NCBI RefSeq assembly: GCF_000182565.1
Contig: NW_015971549.1
Location: 557,102-621,101, forward strand
DNA length: 64,000 nt
Direction: 5' to 3'
From: Spizellomyces punctatus DAOM BR117
Taxonomy: Eukaryota > Chytridiomycota > Chytridiomycetes > Spizellomycetales > Spizellomycetaceae
Under the pieces are notes generated by a model. The model was given only the letters and a program-made list of their open reading frames with translations, was not told the DNA's origin and did no database searches. Shown here one piece after another: positions 46,389 through 59,418 of this stretch. The position numbers were made by a program, and so were the translations under genes. The first letter of the stretch is position 1. Each line of letters starts with the position of its first letter.

Positions 46389-46671
46389 TCGTCGTTCTTT
46401 GACTTTGTTGATGAACAAATGGATGATGTATATAGACAATTTATCAGTTTTTGGTACTGGTGCTGAGATAGGAAACCTTTACATTCAATACAACCTGTGT
46501 AAATTGACCTCAATATCTTACGCGATGACATCACTCACTGAGGACATGTAAAGTGCCAAGTGAAACCGCTTGAGTTATCAAAACCCCCGGCAGTTTGCTA
46601 AATTACAAACTAGACTGCGTCGCTTCCAACCTAAAACTATGTTATCTGGCATTTCCAAAAATTCTTTGGCA

Positions 46672-47807
46672 TTATTCCAATCTGATCTCGTCAATATCTT
46701 CTGGTGTCTCTTCGACTACGTCGTCGCCATCATTGAAGTCTTGGAAGAGTGGCTCATCGTTCTCAGACTTCTCTTCCGATGAGGCGGCAGCAGCGGTTTG
46801 TCCTTCGTCGCCGTCCTCTGGCCTTCTGAATCGGATATGTGACTCGTAAAAGGATATCATCTGGTAACCGAAATCAGGTTTAGCATCGCCTTCCGGTAGA
46901 GGTTACTCCGGCATACTTACCGCTTGGGGACACTTTTTGTTCGCAACCACGGACGAATGCATACTTCTTCTCCCGTCTTTCCATAAGATAAACACAACCA
47001 ATTCGGACTCTGTGTGTCCTTGCTCGATAGTTTCGACCTCAGCGACTAGGTCTTCCCATGACTCCGCGTTCGCAATTTCTGGGTCAAGTTCGACCTCTTG
47101 GTCATATACGCGCACTAATATAATACATTATATTCGTTGAGGTCTGCATTCGCTGTCGCGGCCAAGTAGGGCACACGGCACTTACCGTCGTCCTCATCTT
47201 CGTCTTTCGCGGGGGTGGATGCCGACTCTCCGTTCGGTTCGTATTTGGGCCTCTTTCCTTTTGGATCGTCGGATTCCACGGTCGTCCGAAGAGGCTTCCG
47301 TTTTGTCTAAGATAGCAGGTCAATTTTAGTATACCTTCGGGCCGCCATAAATCCCTTTCATAGAAGACCATACCTGCTTTGGAACAGGGCGCTCTGGTTC
47401 ATTGTCATCGGCACTGTTTGACCCATCTTTCCCACCTTGAGCTGCAGCTTTTGCAGCCGCAATTTGCGATCGTGCAACGGTACCCGTCTTAGAGGGTCCT
47501 TGATTAGCTTGCGACTTCCAGTACTCTTGGATTAGATCGGTCGCATGGATGTTTTCCACGGGTTCCCAGGTGTTGTCTTCCTCGGGATATCCTTCCCATT
47601 TGATCCGATATTGCTCCACTCCCTTAAAAGGTTGAAAACTCAGTTTCCTCGGCAAGAGTCAGACAGACCGGATGGACCCTGGGGACGTACTCTATGACAC
47701 CGATAACCAACGATTTTCTCCACTTCATACGTCTCTGGTTCCTCATCGCTCTCTTCCTCCGAGGGAGGGTTTCGTTCCAAGACGGTTTTCCCTTTGGATT
47801 TCACCAT
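46672..47807 (-). CDS. heterochromatin protein 1 (chromodomain + chromoshadow)
   Basis: Five exons (47807-47691, 47622-47374, 47306-47186, 47114-46921, 46860-46672) give 289 aa. The chromodomain spans exons 1-2 (TYEVEKIVGYRCHRGVEQYR then IKWEGYPEEDNTWEPVENI) with the aromatic cage residues (Tyr, Trp, Trp-type positions) in place for methyl-H3K9 binding. A charged, Lys-rich hinge with an NLS-like KRKPLR and KGKRPKYE follows. The chromoshadow dimerisation domain reads SWEDLVAEVETIEQG, VVFILWKDGRRSMHSS, and CPQAMISFYESHIRF. An acidic tail ends the protein. It is the HP1/Swi6 type acting in heterochromatin. It is divergent from the SDR gene, with 355 bp between start codons. Confidence 0.93.
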
Positions 47808-48162
47808 TTAGCAGAGCTATCCCCTATTTGGTGGGAGTGGGGGATATCAAGAGATTGGGAGATCGTGGTTAGTATCGCGTACAAGATCATCCCAGTAGGC
47901 TTGGGTCACGGTGTCTTTGGAGTGTGGGACTTTTTGAACATCACCGGAAAGAGTATATCCTCGCATAAAAAGACGACAAAGGCATTACATACCGTCAGCA
48001 AAGTTCCCCTCCTAATTGTAATGGCCTGCCGAGCAGCACACTCCAGAACAGAAGCCTGTCCGAAAGCTGTCCGCTTCGCAGCCCTACACGTGACGTAAGA
48101 CTGGGAGACTGCCCTCCCAAAAACCAGCAACGGGGCCTCGCATCGACGAACGTTCTGCAACA
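47808..48162. other. shared promoter of HP1 and SDR genes
   Basis: 355 bp between divergent start codons. A long open frame crossing it on the plus strand overlaps HP1 exon 1 antisense and has no domain, so it is treated as chance. Confidence 0.5.
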
Positions 48163-49014
48163 ATGTCCTCAATGAAACGTATCCTGATAACGGGCGCTGC
48201 AAATGGAATAGGACGACACATGGCCTCACATTTTCTCTCTGGGGGCTATTATGTGACTCTCGCCGATTCTGACTCCCAATCCCTCCAGACGTTGCGTGCC
48301 ATCTTGACTCAGCAGGCCTCAATTCCACCAGAAACTCTCGAATCTCACGCTCTTTTCCAGTATTGCGACGTAGCCAACGAGGCATCCGTGTCGGACCTTG
48401 TCGGAAAGAGCATAGAGAAATTTAAGGGAATCGATGCGCTAATAAATAATGCTGGCATCTCGTCCCCGTGGATTGGCCAGGACCCGAACATTCCCTTTGA
48501 TGCCGTCCCGGCTGAGCATTTTACACGGTTTTTAAATGTAAACTTGGTGGGTGCGTATCTCCTTTGCCACTACACAGCCAAGCATCTCCGCGCATCTCGT
48601 GGTTGCATTGTCAATATTGCTTCGACGCGAGCATTGATGAGCGAGCCGAATAACGAGGGATACGCAGCAAGTAAGGCTGGCTTATTGGGTTTAACGAGGT
48701 CATTGGCAGTGAGCTTGGGCAAGGATGGTGTAAGAGTCAACGCTGTGTCTCCGGGGTGGATTGACACGAGAGATCTGCAGACGGAAGAAGTGACGGGCGT
48801 CTTGCGAGCACACGGCAATTTAAAGGATATCCCAGCACCCCCAGAGTTGAGTGAGAAGGATCACAAGCAGCACCCTGTAGGAAGAGTTGGAACCTCTGAG
48901 GATGTGGCAAAGATGGTAAGGTTTCTCGTGGAGGATTCGGAAGGATTTATTACCGGACAGAACTTTGTATTGGATGGAGGAATGACCATCAAAATGATAT
49001 ACGAAGAGGACTAG
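48163..49014 (+). CDS. short-chain dehydrogenase/reductase
   Basis: Intronless ORF, 283 aa. Classical SDR: cofactor loop ILITGAANGIGRHMA, acidic ADSDSQS after beta-2 (favours NAD(H)), CDVANEAS, NNAGISSP, catalytic Ser in VNIASTRAL, catalytic YAASK, then VNAVSPGWIDT and the C-terminal FITGQNFVLDGGMTIKM. The GQNFVLDGGMT ending is typical of bacterial-type SDRs. Substrate unknown. The single exon among intron-rich neighbours and the bacterial flavour make transfer from bacteria possible, but SDRs are common in fungi too. Confidence 0.93.
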   Translation: MSSMKRILITGAANGIGRHMASHFLSGGYYVTLADSDSQSLQTLRAILTQQASIPPETLESHALFQYCDVANEASVSDLVGKSIEKFKGIDALINNAGISSPWIGQDPNIPFDAVPAEHFTRFLNVNLVGAYLLCHYTAKHLRASRGCIVNIASTRALMSEPNNEGYAASKAGLLGLTRSLAVSLGKDGVRVNAVSPGWIDTRDLQTEEVTGVLRAHGNLKDIPAPPELSEKDHKQHPVGRVGTSEDVAKMVRFLVEDSEGFITGQNFVLDGGMTIKMIYEED

Positions 49015-49168
49015 TTGCCGATAGAGATGAACGCTTAATATTCGTGTACATATCTGTATATAGGTCCCTGTATATATTCTCAGATTACTATCTTACTAAT
49101 AAGATGATACACGCTATCGTCCTCCACGTACGGCCTTTTAAATGCCCTGACATCGCACGTACCCGCGC

Positions 49169-51603
49169 TCAATCAGTGGATTTGAGCTCATCAATCTTTT
49201 CTCTTAATGCCTTCACTTCTGTAACCAAATACTTCAGAGTTTCTTCCAACCCTTCATTCGCTGGTAGATTGTCGCTGCCGGGGATCAATGTCTTTTCCAC
49301 CCTGCCCTCCTGGTTGCTCATCTTTGCCACTTGAGACCGGTGGTACAACTGCTGATCTTCCTCTTCAGTCTCCTCTTCCTCCTTTTCTTGATCTTCTTCT
49401 AAATTCCAGTTTGCTGCCGTTTGATCTGGAAAAAAGTGTTCTGCAGCGGCGATGACGGCATTGATTGGGAAGGCGACGACGATCCAAATCCATTGGTGGT
49501 ACTTCAGGTATGCACGTCGTGGTAAAATAAGACGCGGTAGAGGGAGCAGGGTCACTTCAACAAGATTGGTGGGAGGGGCAAAGGGATATTGCGTCGGGAG
49601 CAGATAGAAACCAAGCACCTTGGATGGACGTTGTCATCAATATAGGAGCTCATATGCCTTGCGCTTATGGAACGATGAACGCACCTTCAGCGTAAATTGC
49701 ACTACGTGTTGCTGAGTCGCTGCCTCCACGACGTTGCTATAACTCTGGTTAAAGAATGCAATGACTGTAGAATAGACGTTAGTCTCCCTTTGAAGTTGCT
49801 GTTTGCGGTATAGGTACTCACGCATGTTCAACATGATCACGGTAGCTAGGATCTGAAAGAAGACTAGGAGAGGGGCCCCTAAAACGTCGTGCATCTGTTC
49901 GGCGTCACCGAAATCCGGTGCTCTACGATAAGGCACCAAGAGATATAAAGAATGGAACAGAAAACAGACAATTTAAGAGCGCGAGCTTACTGCAAGAATG
50001 CTTTAGCGAGCATATACAGTCCCTTGAGGAAACCAGGGCTTTCGGACGGCTGAGCTCGTGCAAGGCCTGCAAACGCCTTGAACAACATGTGTTGATTATT
50101 CTCTCCCAGGACGCTAAAAGAGAAGTCTATGCGCATACCTGTACGAATCCAACAAGGACGAAAAAGAACATGACAAAGAATAATGCCGCATCTCGGAGCA
50201 TGGCGCGAATAATAACTACCATTTCGCCAAAATAGCGGAATCTTAAGGAAGGGTAAGAACCGCGTATCCCAAGCCTTTCGCAAAATGGAAACGTACCCAG
50301 CCAAAACATTTATCCCTCGTGTCCACAAGAAGACTGCATTGCACGCCAGCAAATCATATGATGTGTCGTTTGGACCCGAGAGTGTCTCTTTATTACCTTG
50401 ATAGTAACCAATCATGCGAAATGTGAACGCGAGAGTGAAGAGGACAATGCTGATCATGTCATTGCAATTGAACTTCAAATATATCGCGTCAGGCAACTGA
50501 AGCTCTAACACGCAAAATACAGAGGTACTCACAAGAGTCAAGAAATAAAAGGCAGATCCTTGATTCCAAAACTGTTTAACTTCCGAGATCGCAAACGACA
50601 CCACCAGTAGGTACATCAAGATCTCCATGCCATTGGGTTCGGGTGTTCGATAATTGACGACAAAAGAGTATACGGCCAACAAAAAGAAGTTGAAGAGCGT
50701 TTCTGCCGCGTATTGGTACATTGGCACGCGAAGGCGGCCTTCGGGCAAGGCTGCCCATCCCATTTTGACTTGCGACGGCCAAGTATATACTTGGACGTAT
50801 CCATCGTTATTAGCACGGTCATCATCTTGAACACCCTCTGAGAGAAAGTCAAGAATTCATGTCTAGCATGGAATGGTGCAAGCTGAATTGAAGACACAGT
50901 ACATAACATACGAGGTTGCGGTATTATGACTCCTCTCCAAAGATACTGGAAGGGTGGAGGATCAGTCGAATGTTTGTTTGAGAATGAAGAGCAAGTGGTC
51001 AGTTACCTCCACGCATTGTTGAACAGAAATCTCGTTGATGAACTCGGCGGCGTCAGTTTCCACAGCCACTTGCAATGCTGTTTAGATCAACCGAGATCAT
51101 TATGCGGATACAACAATGACAGGTACGAAAGAGGAGGATAGCGCCAGCGGATACCAACCACTCTCCATCGAAACCGGATTTTGAAGCGAATTAAACAGCG
51201 GTGTAAGCACCTCCACAAATAGCTCGTCTCTGCCATTACTGTCCCGAATAATGGCACGCACGAGTCGAATTGCCAAAACTTGACAAAAAAGCGCACGGCA
51301 TCTCAACAATTCTCCTCTATGTATACTTTTGTTTGCTCGTTGCTGCAACAATCGAAAGGCAGCCAGACATCCATAGACACATGCACGACGACTGAGTTTC
51401 CGCAAGTGCTTGATACTGTCTTCGTCGGCGATCTCATAACTGTTGATGATACGATTGCGCTCCATGGGTTCAGCAATCCGAGTTTGGGCAAGCTTTGAGG
51501 CAAATTCCATGCAACTTCTGGCCTGGCCGGTGTGATCGGTGCGATCTCCACGGCCAGAAGAACCCAAAAGGCGGCGACCTTCCTCTGCAGTCCTGTCCGC
51601 CAT
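49169..51603 (-). CDS. TRPY/Yvc1-like vacuolar cation channel
   Basis: Multi-exon gene from ATG 51603 (MADRTAEEGRRLL) to the TGA at 49171-49169. The N-terminal cytosolic domain contains LFVEVLTPLFNSLQNPVSME. The membrane part has at least six segments: AAETLFNFFLLAVYSFVV, NGMEILMYLLVVSFAISEV, SAFYFLTLVSTSVF, MISIVLFTLAFTFRMIGYY, MVVIIRAMLRDAALFFVMFF (S5-like) and FFQILATVIMLNM plus IAFFNQSYSNVV (S6-like). This matches fungal TRP channels that release vacuolar Ca2+. The C-terminal tail is acidic and ends in a predicted coiled coil (LEETLKYLVTEVKALREKID). Intron boundaries inside the membrane part are only partly resolved. Confidence 0.82.
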
Positions 51604-52137
51604 GATCGCAGACCGTTGTTGAAATTGAGTGGGTGGTAAGTAATGGGAGGGAGATGCCCTTTCTTATCGGGACGTCAGAAAGTGTTTTACGCTGAGAACT
51701 TGAGGGCTTGTGCTGGACACACTGATTTTTCCGCAGGCAATCCGTAAATGAATGCCAAAACTATTTGCCTCAAATCAAGGTTTTTAGCTTCCAGCATGAT
51801 GTCATCCCCCCGCGTTCAGACGGTCGGTTAATCATCGGAGGCTCTACCAGGTGCATTTCAAGATGAAAACTCCAATAACCTTCTAATAACTTTTCGGACC
51901 TTGCCAGTTTGATGAACACCAGCCTTTTTCATATGAAACTATCCAGCAGTCAAGTGAAGAAAAACGAGATGCCATTGAATAAAGTTACAGTCGCAACTAT
52001 TCAAATTCAAAGATATTTTCGAAAACTTGCAATTGAAACTATGGTGTGAGATACACCGTGTCTTGTACATTCTCCCTACTTACAGACCATCTTACTTGAT
52101 TCTAGCTACATGCTACCTAATGCCTCCTACTCTACCA
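51604..52137. other. intergenic, nothing recognised
   Basis: 534 bp between the channel start and the next minus-strand stop codon; no supported feature. Confidence 0.5.
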
Positions 52138-54189
52138 TCAATTCACCAACACATTTGTACTATCCCGTTTGCGATCCCTATCCTCTAGAACTCCTTTACT
52201 GCCACATTTCCGCATCATACTCGGTGTGAAGACAGTTGACCGAGCCGAAGTAATGTAATCAAACAGAAGATTTGTGCGTGTTCTAGCGGAAGTAAGGTTC
52301 GAGATGCGCTGATGTCTCACAACATTGTCGGAATTTGTGGTTTGGGACATCCATTTCTTTGGATCTTGCGGTGTTGAAGGTTTGGCAACCTGTCGCTCAC
52401 GAAGATGGGCTTTGACAAGTGGGTAGGCGTCCTTGTACCTGTATTTCGAGAAGCGGGTCAGTTAGGAGATAGAGTGCCCGCGGGCGAATGATCGTCCTAC
52501 TTGCCACATGTATGGTACTACATGATCCCATGGCGTATGAGAGTGCCTCGTCGGTCCGACCAAAGTGCAGTTTCGCGCGTCCATCACAGCGAGTTTTAAT
52601 ACCCCTAAGGCACTCTCGTCATCTTTGCATACTCGCAACCGGTCATGGCTGCGGGACTTGAGAGTTGTCGAAAGTTCTTTGCGTGTCGTGTCCAGATAGG
52701 CTGCGAAAGCCGAATGATGGTTTTGAGCGGGATTCTGGGTAAAATATTTTAATCAGCAAATCTTTGTACTCATGCAGATTCAATGAGAGTCGTACTTGGA
52801 GTTTCCGTTTCCAGACTTCAGCTACCGTAGGATCCGGCGTGCTATTATGAGAGGATGTGATAGACGGGCGCTGCGTCGTGACCGATGTGACGCTGTCAAT
52901 CGGTAGTGTCTGGAAATATATGTGTTTAGTTAGTTGTATGATCGAGTCATTGAACGACTACAGCCGCCATGACATGCTCATGAAGGTATTATTTACCGCA
53001 GTTGTATCTTCTTCAAATAAGTTCTTGTCCGCTTCAATGTCTAGTTGGTTTTTCCGGACTGTACTGCCTAGTTTGGTCAGTTCCTTGAATGCTATATTGA
53101 ACTGATCGCCCACATCCTGGAAAATAAAAACCATGAGGTTGTCATTTTTCATACATCAACCAATTAATGTCTTTACGCACCTCATCGATCCCTTCTGGCT
53201 TTCCAAAGCAATATTCATCCTCATTCAACGCGTTGCCTAGTTCAGGCAAATGCTTCTGTCTCCAGAGCGCATTGGCCTGCATCCAATTTTGAGCATCCTG
53301 GAAGGAGGCACTTCTAGCCAAAAGGGATGGAAGACTTCCAGCGGAATCTTGGACCAACTGCAGATTAGCGGAAGGCGAACGGCCCTTATCTTCGTTTTCC
53401 TCTCCTTCTGATACAAATAAGGAAGTTGCGGAAAGAGCTTGACTAAGTGGTGGCAACACATGTCGCGGGGTCGTCAGATTCATTGCTCCGCTTTGTGCGG
53501 TTCTTGCTGGCCGACTTTCGGGGGCATATGAGGTCCGCAGGCCTTTAATGGGTTGGGAGGAGGCTGGATTTCGGCTGATATTTTTGATGACGCTCCAATT
53601 GATACCGTTTGTATTCGCCAGTGCGAGACGGCATGCGGCTTCTGAGGAGGAATTGGAAAGGGGATAATCAACCGTGAAAGTCAAGTAAACTGGAGCTCCG
53701 TGTCACTTAAAAGTACCTTCATACGCTTTGGCCCGCTCATCGGCGCGATGTGCCTTGTCTCGAAACGCGAGCACGTAGCGGGAACTTGGATTATTCTGGG
53801 CAAATGGGTTAACCTTGGGCTAAAATATTCAAACTCCTATGCAAATTACCTTCAGATGGATCTTGGTCGTGGTGGACTCTCGAATTTCCGAGAAAGGAAA
53901 TGTATTTTTCTCTATGCTTTCACCGTTAAATCCGCACTACAAGGTGATAGCGAACAGACCTTACTCATGACATTGGGTTTCCTTTGGACGGCAGCCTTGC
54001 GCTTCTCTTGCTCATCGTCCTCTCCGCCTTTCGTTACTTCTACGGTGGGCGCCAACCGCGCTAAAAGCGACGGACGCGGCAATTTGGCGGCTTCGGCCAA
54101 GGGAGGTAACCTACGTGAAGGAATCCACATAGAAATGACAGTTTGGAATATAATTGTCGGAAACTGCGCATCTACCATTTGGATCTCAT
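52138..54189 (-). CDS. multi-exon protein of unknown function
   Basis: Minus-strand gene probably starting at ATG 54189 (MRSKW, spliced to LPPLAEAAKLPRPSLLARLA) and ending at the stop at 52138. Coding exons recognised by frame and splice sites include SSRYVLAFRDKAHRADERAK, a Ser-rich stretch around SLLARSASFQDAQNWMQANA, a helical FNIAFKELTKLGSTVRKNQL, LGVLKLAVMDARNCTLVG, and a basic C-terminus (MRKCGSKGVLEDRDRKRD). No domain recognised. The Glu/Lys/Arg-rich helices suggest coiled-coil character, compatible with a cytoskeletal or basal-body protein, but that is a guess. Exact exon borders are not all defined. Confidence 0.6.
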
Positions 54190-54724
54190 CAATCTCTTGA
54201 CCTCATTCCTATGCACTATCGTGGGATCTACGGGTATTTCCCGACCTGCTGCACAGATACCTGCCACGATGGCGGGAGCCTCGGCCGGGAGGACTAAAGA
54301 ATAGGGCATGAATAAGTGACCTGATTGTGGGTTGCAACTGCATCAGTTACATGCCCCGTTCCTTTATGTGTGACATCTATGGTCGATGAGTGTACACCGG
54401 CGACATGAAGACAAGGAATTGAGGAATGGTTGAAATGGAGAGAGGGCCAGGGCAACATGTGCTACTTTCACGTTGCATTGAAATTTAGAACTTCCACAAT
54501 GAGGATCACATTTTAGGGTCAATTGTTCAAAACCAATGATTGGACTTTGAAAAACCGGTCATCTATACCCGCATTCTCGCCTCATCAATACAGTTATTGG
54601 AAGCCGCGGGAGTAGTGCGGTAGAATTCACAGTCATAAGCATGAGGTTCCCTTGGATTGTACGCTAAGGAGGACTCACTCCTCAATTTCTCTTTCGTGAT
54701 GATACTTTGTCCTTCTCCATTCTA
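54190..54724. other. divergent intergenic region
   Basis: 535 bp between the starts of the unknown minus-strand gene and the PLC-like gene; nothing specific seen. Confidence 0.5.
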
Positions 54725-56055
54725 ATGCCACCGCTTGGACATATCTGCGTCCTCCTCCTTCCGCTTCTCATTATATTCCACCTCCGTCCAGTCAATCCCG
54801 TGTCCATCCCTGCCCCTAGGCCATATTACCAGCCCTCAACATGCAACGGATTTGCTGAGCTTTGTCATAAACGATATGACGAGGTCTGCTTTGCGGTAAC
54901 CCACAACGCATTTGCAGTTGCGCCGTTGGTGGATGCGACGGCGACCATAATGAAGAGTGGTGTTAATCAAGATCCTGGGTACATCTTGGATTATCAGCTA
55001 GAAGATGGGTATCGGGGTTTCAAGGTGGCAGTTTGGCGAAATAAGACTGGTGAGGTGCATTTATGTCATGGTAGGTGGTTCCTGGCACCAGCAAGAGAAG
55101 CTCAAAAGGATTGAGACAGTATTCTTTCGTAGGTAAATGCGAAAACTCTTTTATCTTCTACGATGCCGGACCCTTTGTCAACTTCCTTACCACTATTCGA
55201 CGATTTTTGGATTCAAATCGAAACGAAATCGTCACATTATTCCTGGAAAATGTTGCCAACCTAGACGTAAATACCATGGCATCGCAATTCGATGCGGCCC
55301 ATTTGACACCATATGTCTATGTTCCGCCTGATGAGGGTCCAATTCGATGGTATACCATGCAAGACATGATTGTGGCGAACACTCGACTAGTCGTTTTCAT
55401 GGATAGGCACTGTGACATCACACAACAGCCATGGTAAGTCGGTATCGATATCGGTAAGCAAACTGGAACTGATGAATGGTCTCCCTCTACCAGGCTACTC
55501 CGACAATCAATGTACGTTACCCAAAATAATTATAGAAATTATTTTCCCGAACCACAATTCTTCAATTGCGAACCCTATCCTAACCCCCGCAGCGACCGCC
55601 GATCATTAACCCTTCTCAACCATCAGCTCAACATCCTCATAGCGGAAGGATCAAATGGCATGGATGATGTTTACAAACCCGACTACTATGACCGCCTCAC
55701 AACAAATTCACTCGATTCTATAGCTGCCCATATATCAACCTGTACAAACAAGAATGTCCAGGTCAACTTTGTAAGTGTTGACTGGGGTGCATCGGGACAG
55801 ACAATCGCGGCCGTCGATGCCTATAACGGGGTATCGAGACCAGTCAAAGTCCGGTCCTACGATGCTGTCATTCATGAAGCAAGTCGGAATATTTCCTCCA
55901 TTATGGAACGAGCCATGCGCTCTGCGCACCGGTACGTGGAAAAGGATTCGTTGATGATCGGTATCGACACACTACTTAAAACATTGGGCGTCGTACTTGG
56001 TATGGGAGTCTGGGGGGCTTTTACGATCCTCATGGCTTTTGGGAGATGGTGGTAG
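54725..56055 (+). CDS. secreted PI-PLC X-domain-like phosphodiesterase, membrane-anchored
   Basis: Three exons (54725-55070, 55133-55433, 55494-56055) give 402 aa. An N-terminal signal sequence (HICVLLLPLLIIFHL) precedes CNGFAELCHKRYDEVCFAVT and THNAFAV, the first catalytic-His region of PLC-like phosphodiesterases. YQLEDGYRGFKVAVW and VHLCHG provide the second His, then EIVTLFLENVAN and RLVVFMD. The C-terminus has a hydrophobic segment (LGVVLGMGVWGAFTILMAF) ending in RWW, so the enzyme is probably anchored with its domain outside. Related fungal proteins are poorly characterised. Start is the ATG at 54725. Confidence 0.87.
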
Positions 56056-56480
56056 ACATTTAATATTTGACATTCCTAAGGATAGTTAAATCTGCGATTT
56101 GTATGTACCTAAGGCGACGGTGGATCAATTCATAGGGTGGCAAACTGCTGGAAATTATCATAGGTAGTATAAGGAAAAAGGGTACGGGGAGTAACTGACA
56201 AAAGATACGCATTTGAGTCCTACATTCCCTCACAGTTATATTCCGGCTGTTTTTGTTCGTCTCCGTATGATTGAAGCAAGCATTGGGCCGATCTTACTGG
56301 TGTAGCATGTCTCCTCTATACTTGCCAAAAGTTGACCCGACCGCATTACATCAACAGCAAGGATGGGGTTCTGATATGCCTTTGGCACTGGGTAGAGGTC
56401 AAGCAGACGAAAATCTCTGCCGTTGTCCCAAATCTGTTCAAATATATGTATCATTCTTTCACAGCACAGGCTTGTACGCC
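56056..56480. other. convergent intergenic region
   Basis: 425 bp between the stop codons of the PLC-like gene and Rpt2; presumably both terminators, no feature resolved. Confidence 0.5.
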
Positions 56481-58333
<1,853 letters not shown>

Positions 58334-59418
58334 TGCGTGCGCTTACAAGTGACTGGGCGTCAAGTTGGTAGGTTGTCGATGAGGGAGAGGAAAGTGAAAA
58401 TTGTTGTTGCGTTGATGTTGGGTGAGATCGACGGAGCTGCAATGAGAAATGGTGCCCTCGGTTGTTGAAACCATTAGATGATGTGGTTCGCAGTTACTAA
58501 GCCTCTTGGTGATATTTGACTTATCATCCTGCTTATGTCAGCGATCTTGCCAATTGAATAAGCCATTTGTCTGAGTACAAGTGCAGATTCCCCATAGGGG
58601 TCTGCCGCCTATTATCTCTCTTGGGAGCATGGAGACTTTACGGATTGCCAAGTGGGTCAAGTGCACACATTTCCTCCGTCGTTTGCCCTGGCGGGAGCTT
58701 CCCAACTTTCTGCATTGCGATCATGAGCATATTATCAGTACTATCAAGAAAAATTCCTTAGTTTGGATGTCATCAAGCACTCATGCAACGTCCCTACATC
58801 ATCGTCTCCATTAATGGACTTACGCTCGACACCATGTGGTCCTTGTGCCAAAACACACTCTGCAGCTGGTTGGAAGTGGCAGTGCAAAGCGACAAGTGGC
58901 TTATGCATATGCCTACAACTCATATAACCATAAAAGTCAGAATTTCTGTCCGGTGGGACTCTCCTCCAAACCCATTTTTGACAGAGCAAAGTGAGTGGCA
59001 CAGTCATTGAATAGGACGGCACAGCAACGATCAACGAGGGCCGCTCCCACGCAAGCGACTCAACTCCTTTTGTTCTTTCTTCAGCCAACGGGGGATCTCA
59101 CAAAGGGGGTAAACGGTTGTTGGGCGAAATCTGGCATTGGAGAAAGGAAGGAAAACTCTTGCTGTGTCATTCGTCGTCCTTTTGGTATTGCAAGTGCTAG
59201 TCCATTGTGCTTCACCGTGCTCACAAAGCAGTGTCAAAACCGCCCATACTCTGCTTTTGCGATTCCCAAGAATTGGTCAAGGGCCAACCTAATTCCAAGA
59301 AAACCGTTTCTCTCAAACTCCAAGTTCGTTAGCCAGTCCGTGTGCTGTTGCACGCACTGCGTCAGTTGTTCTACAGTTCGGCTATCCTCCGTTTGTCAAT
59401 AAGCCCTGGTTGTGTACC
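58334..59418. other. divergent upstream region of Rpt2 and Argonaute
   Basis: 1,085 bp between start codons. Open frames up to 135 codons lack ATG-led models or domains. Probably promoters and leaders only. Confidence 0.5.

Noticed and set aside
47694-48098. 134-codon plus-strand ORF in the HP1/SDR promoter
   Set aside because: It overlaps HP1 exon 1 antisense, has no domain and its start falls inside an HP1 intron or exon.
58995-59402. 135-codon frame upstream of Argonaute
   Set aside because: Low-complexity Ser/Gln composition, no domain, no ATG-led splice model joining it to the Argonaute.
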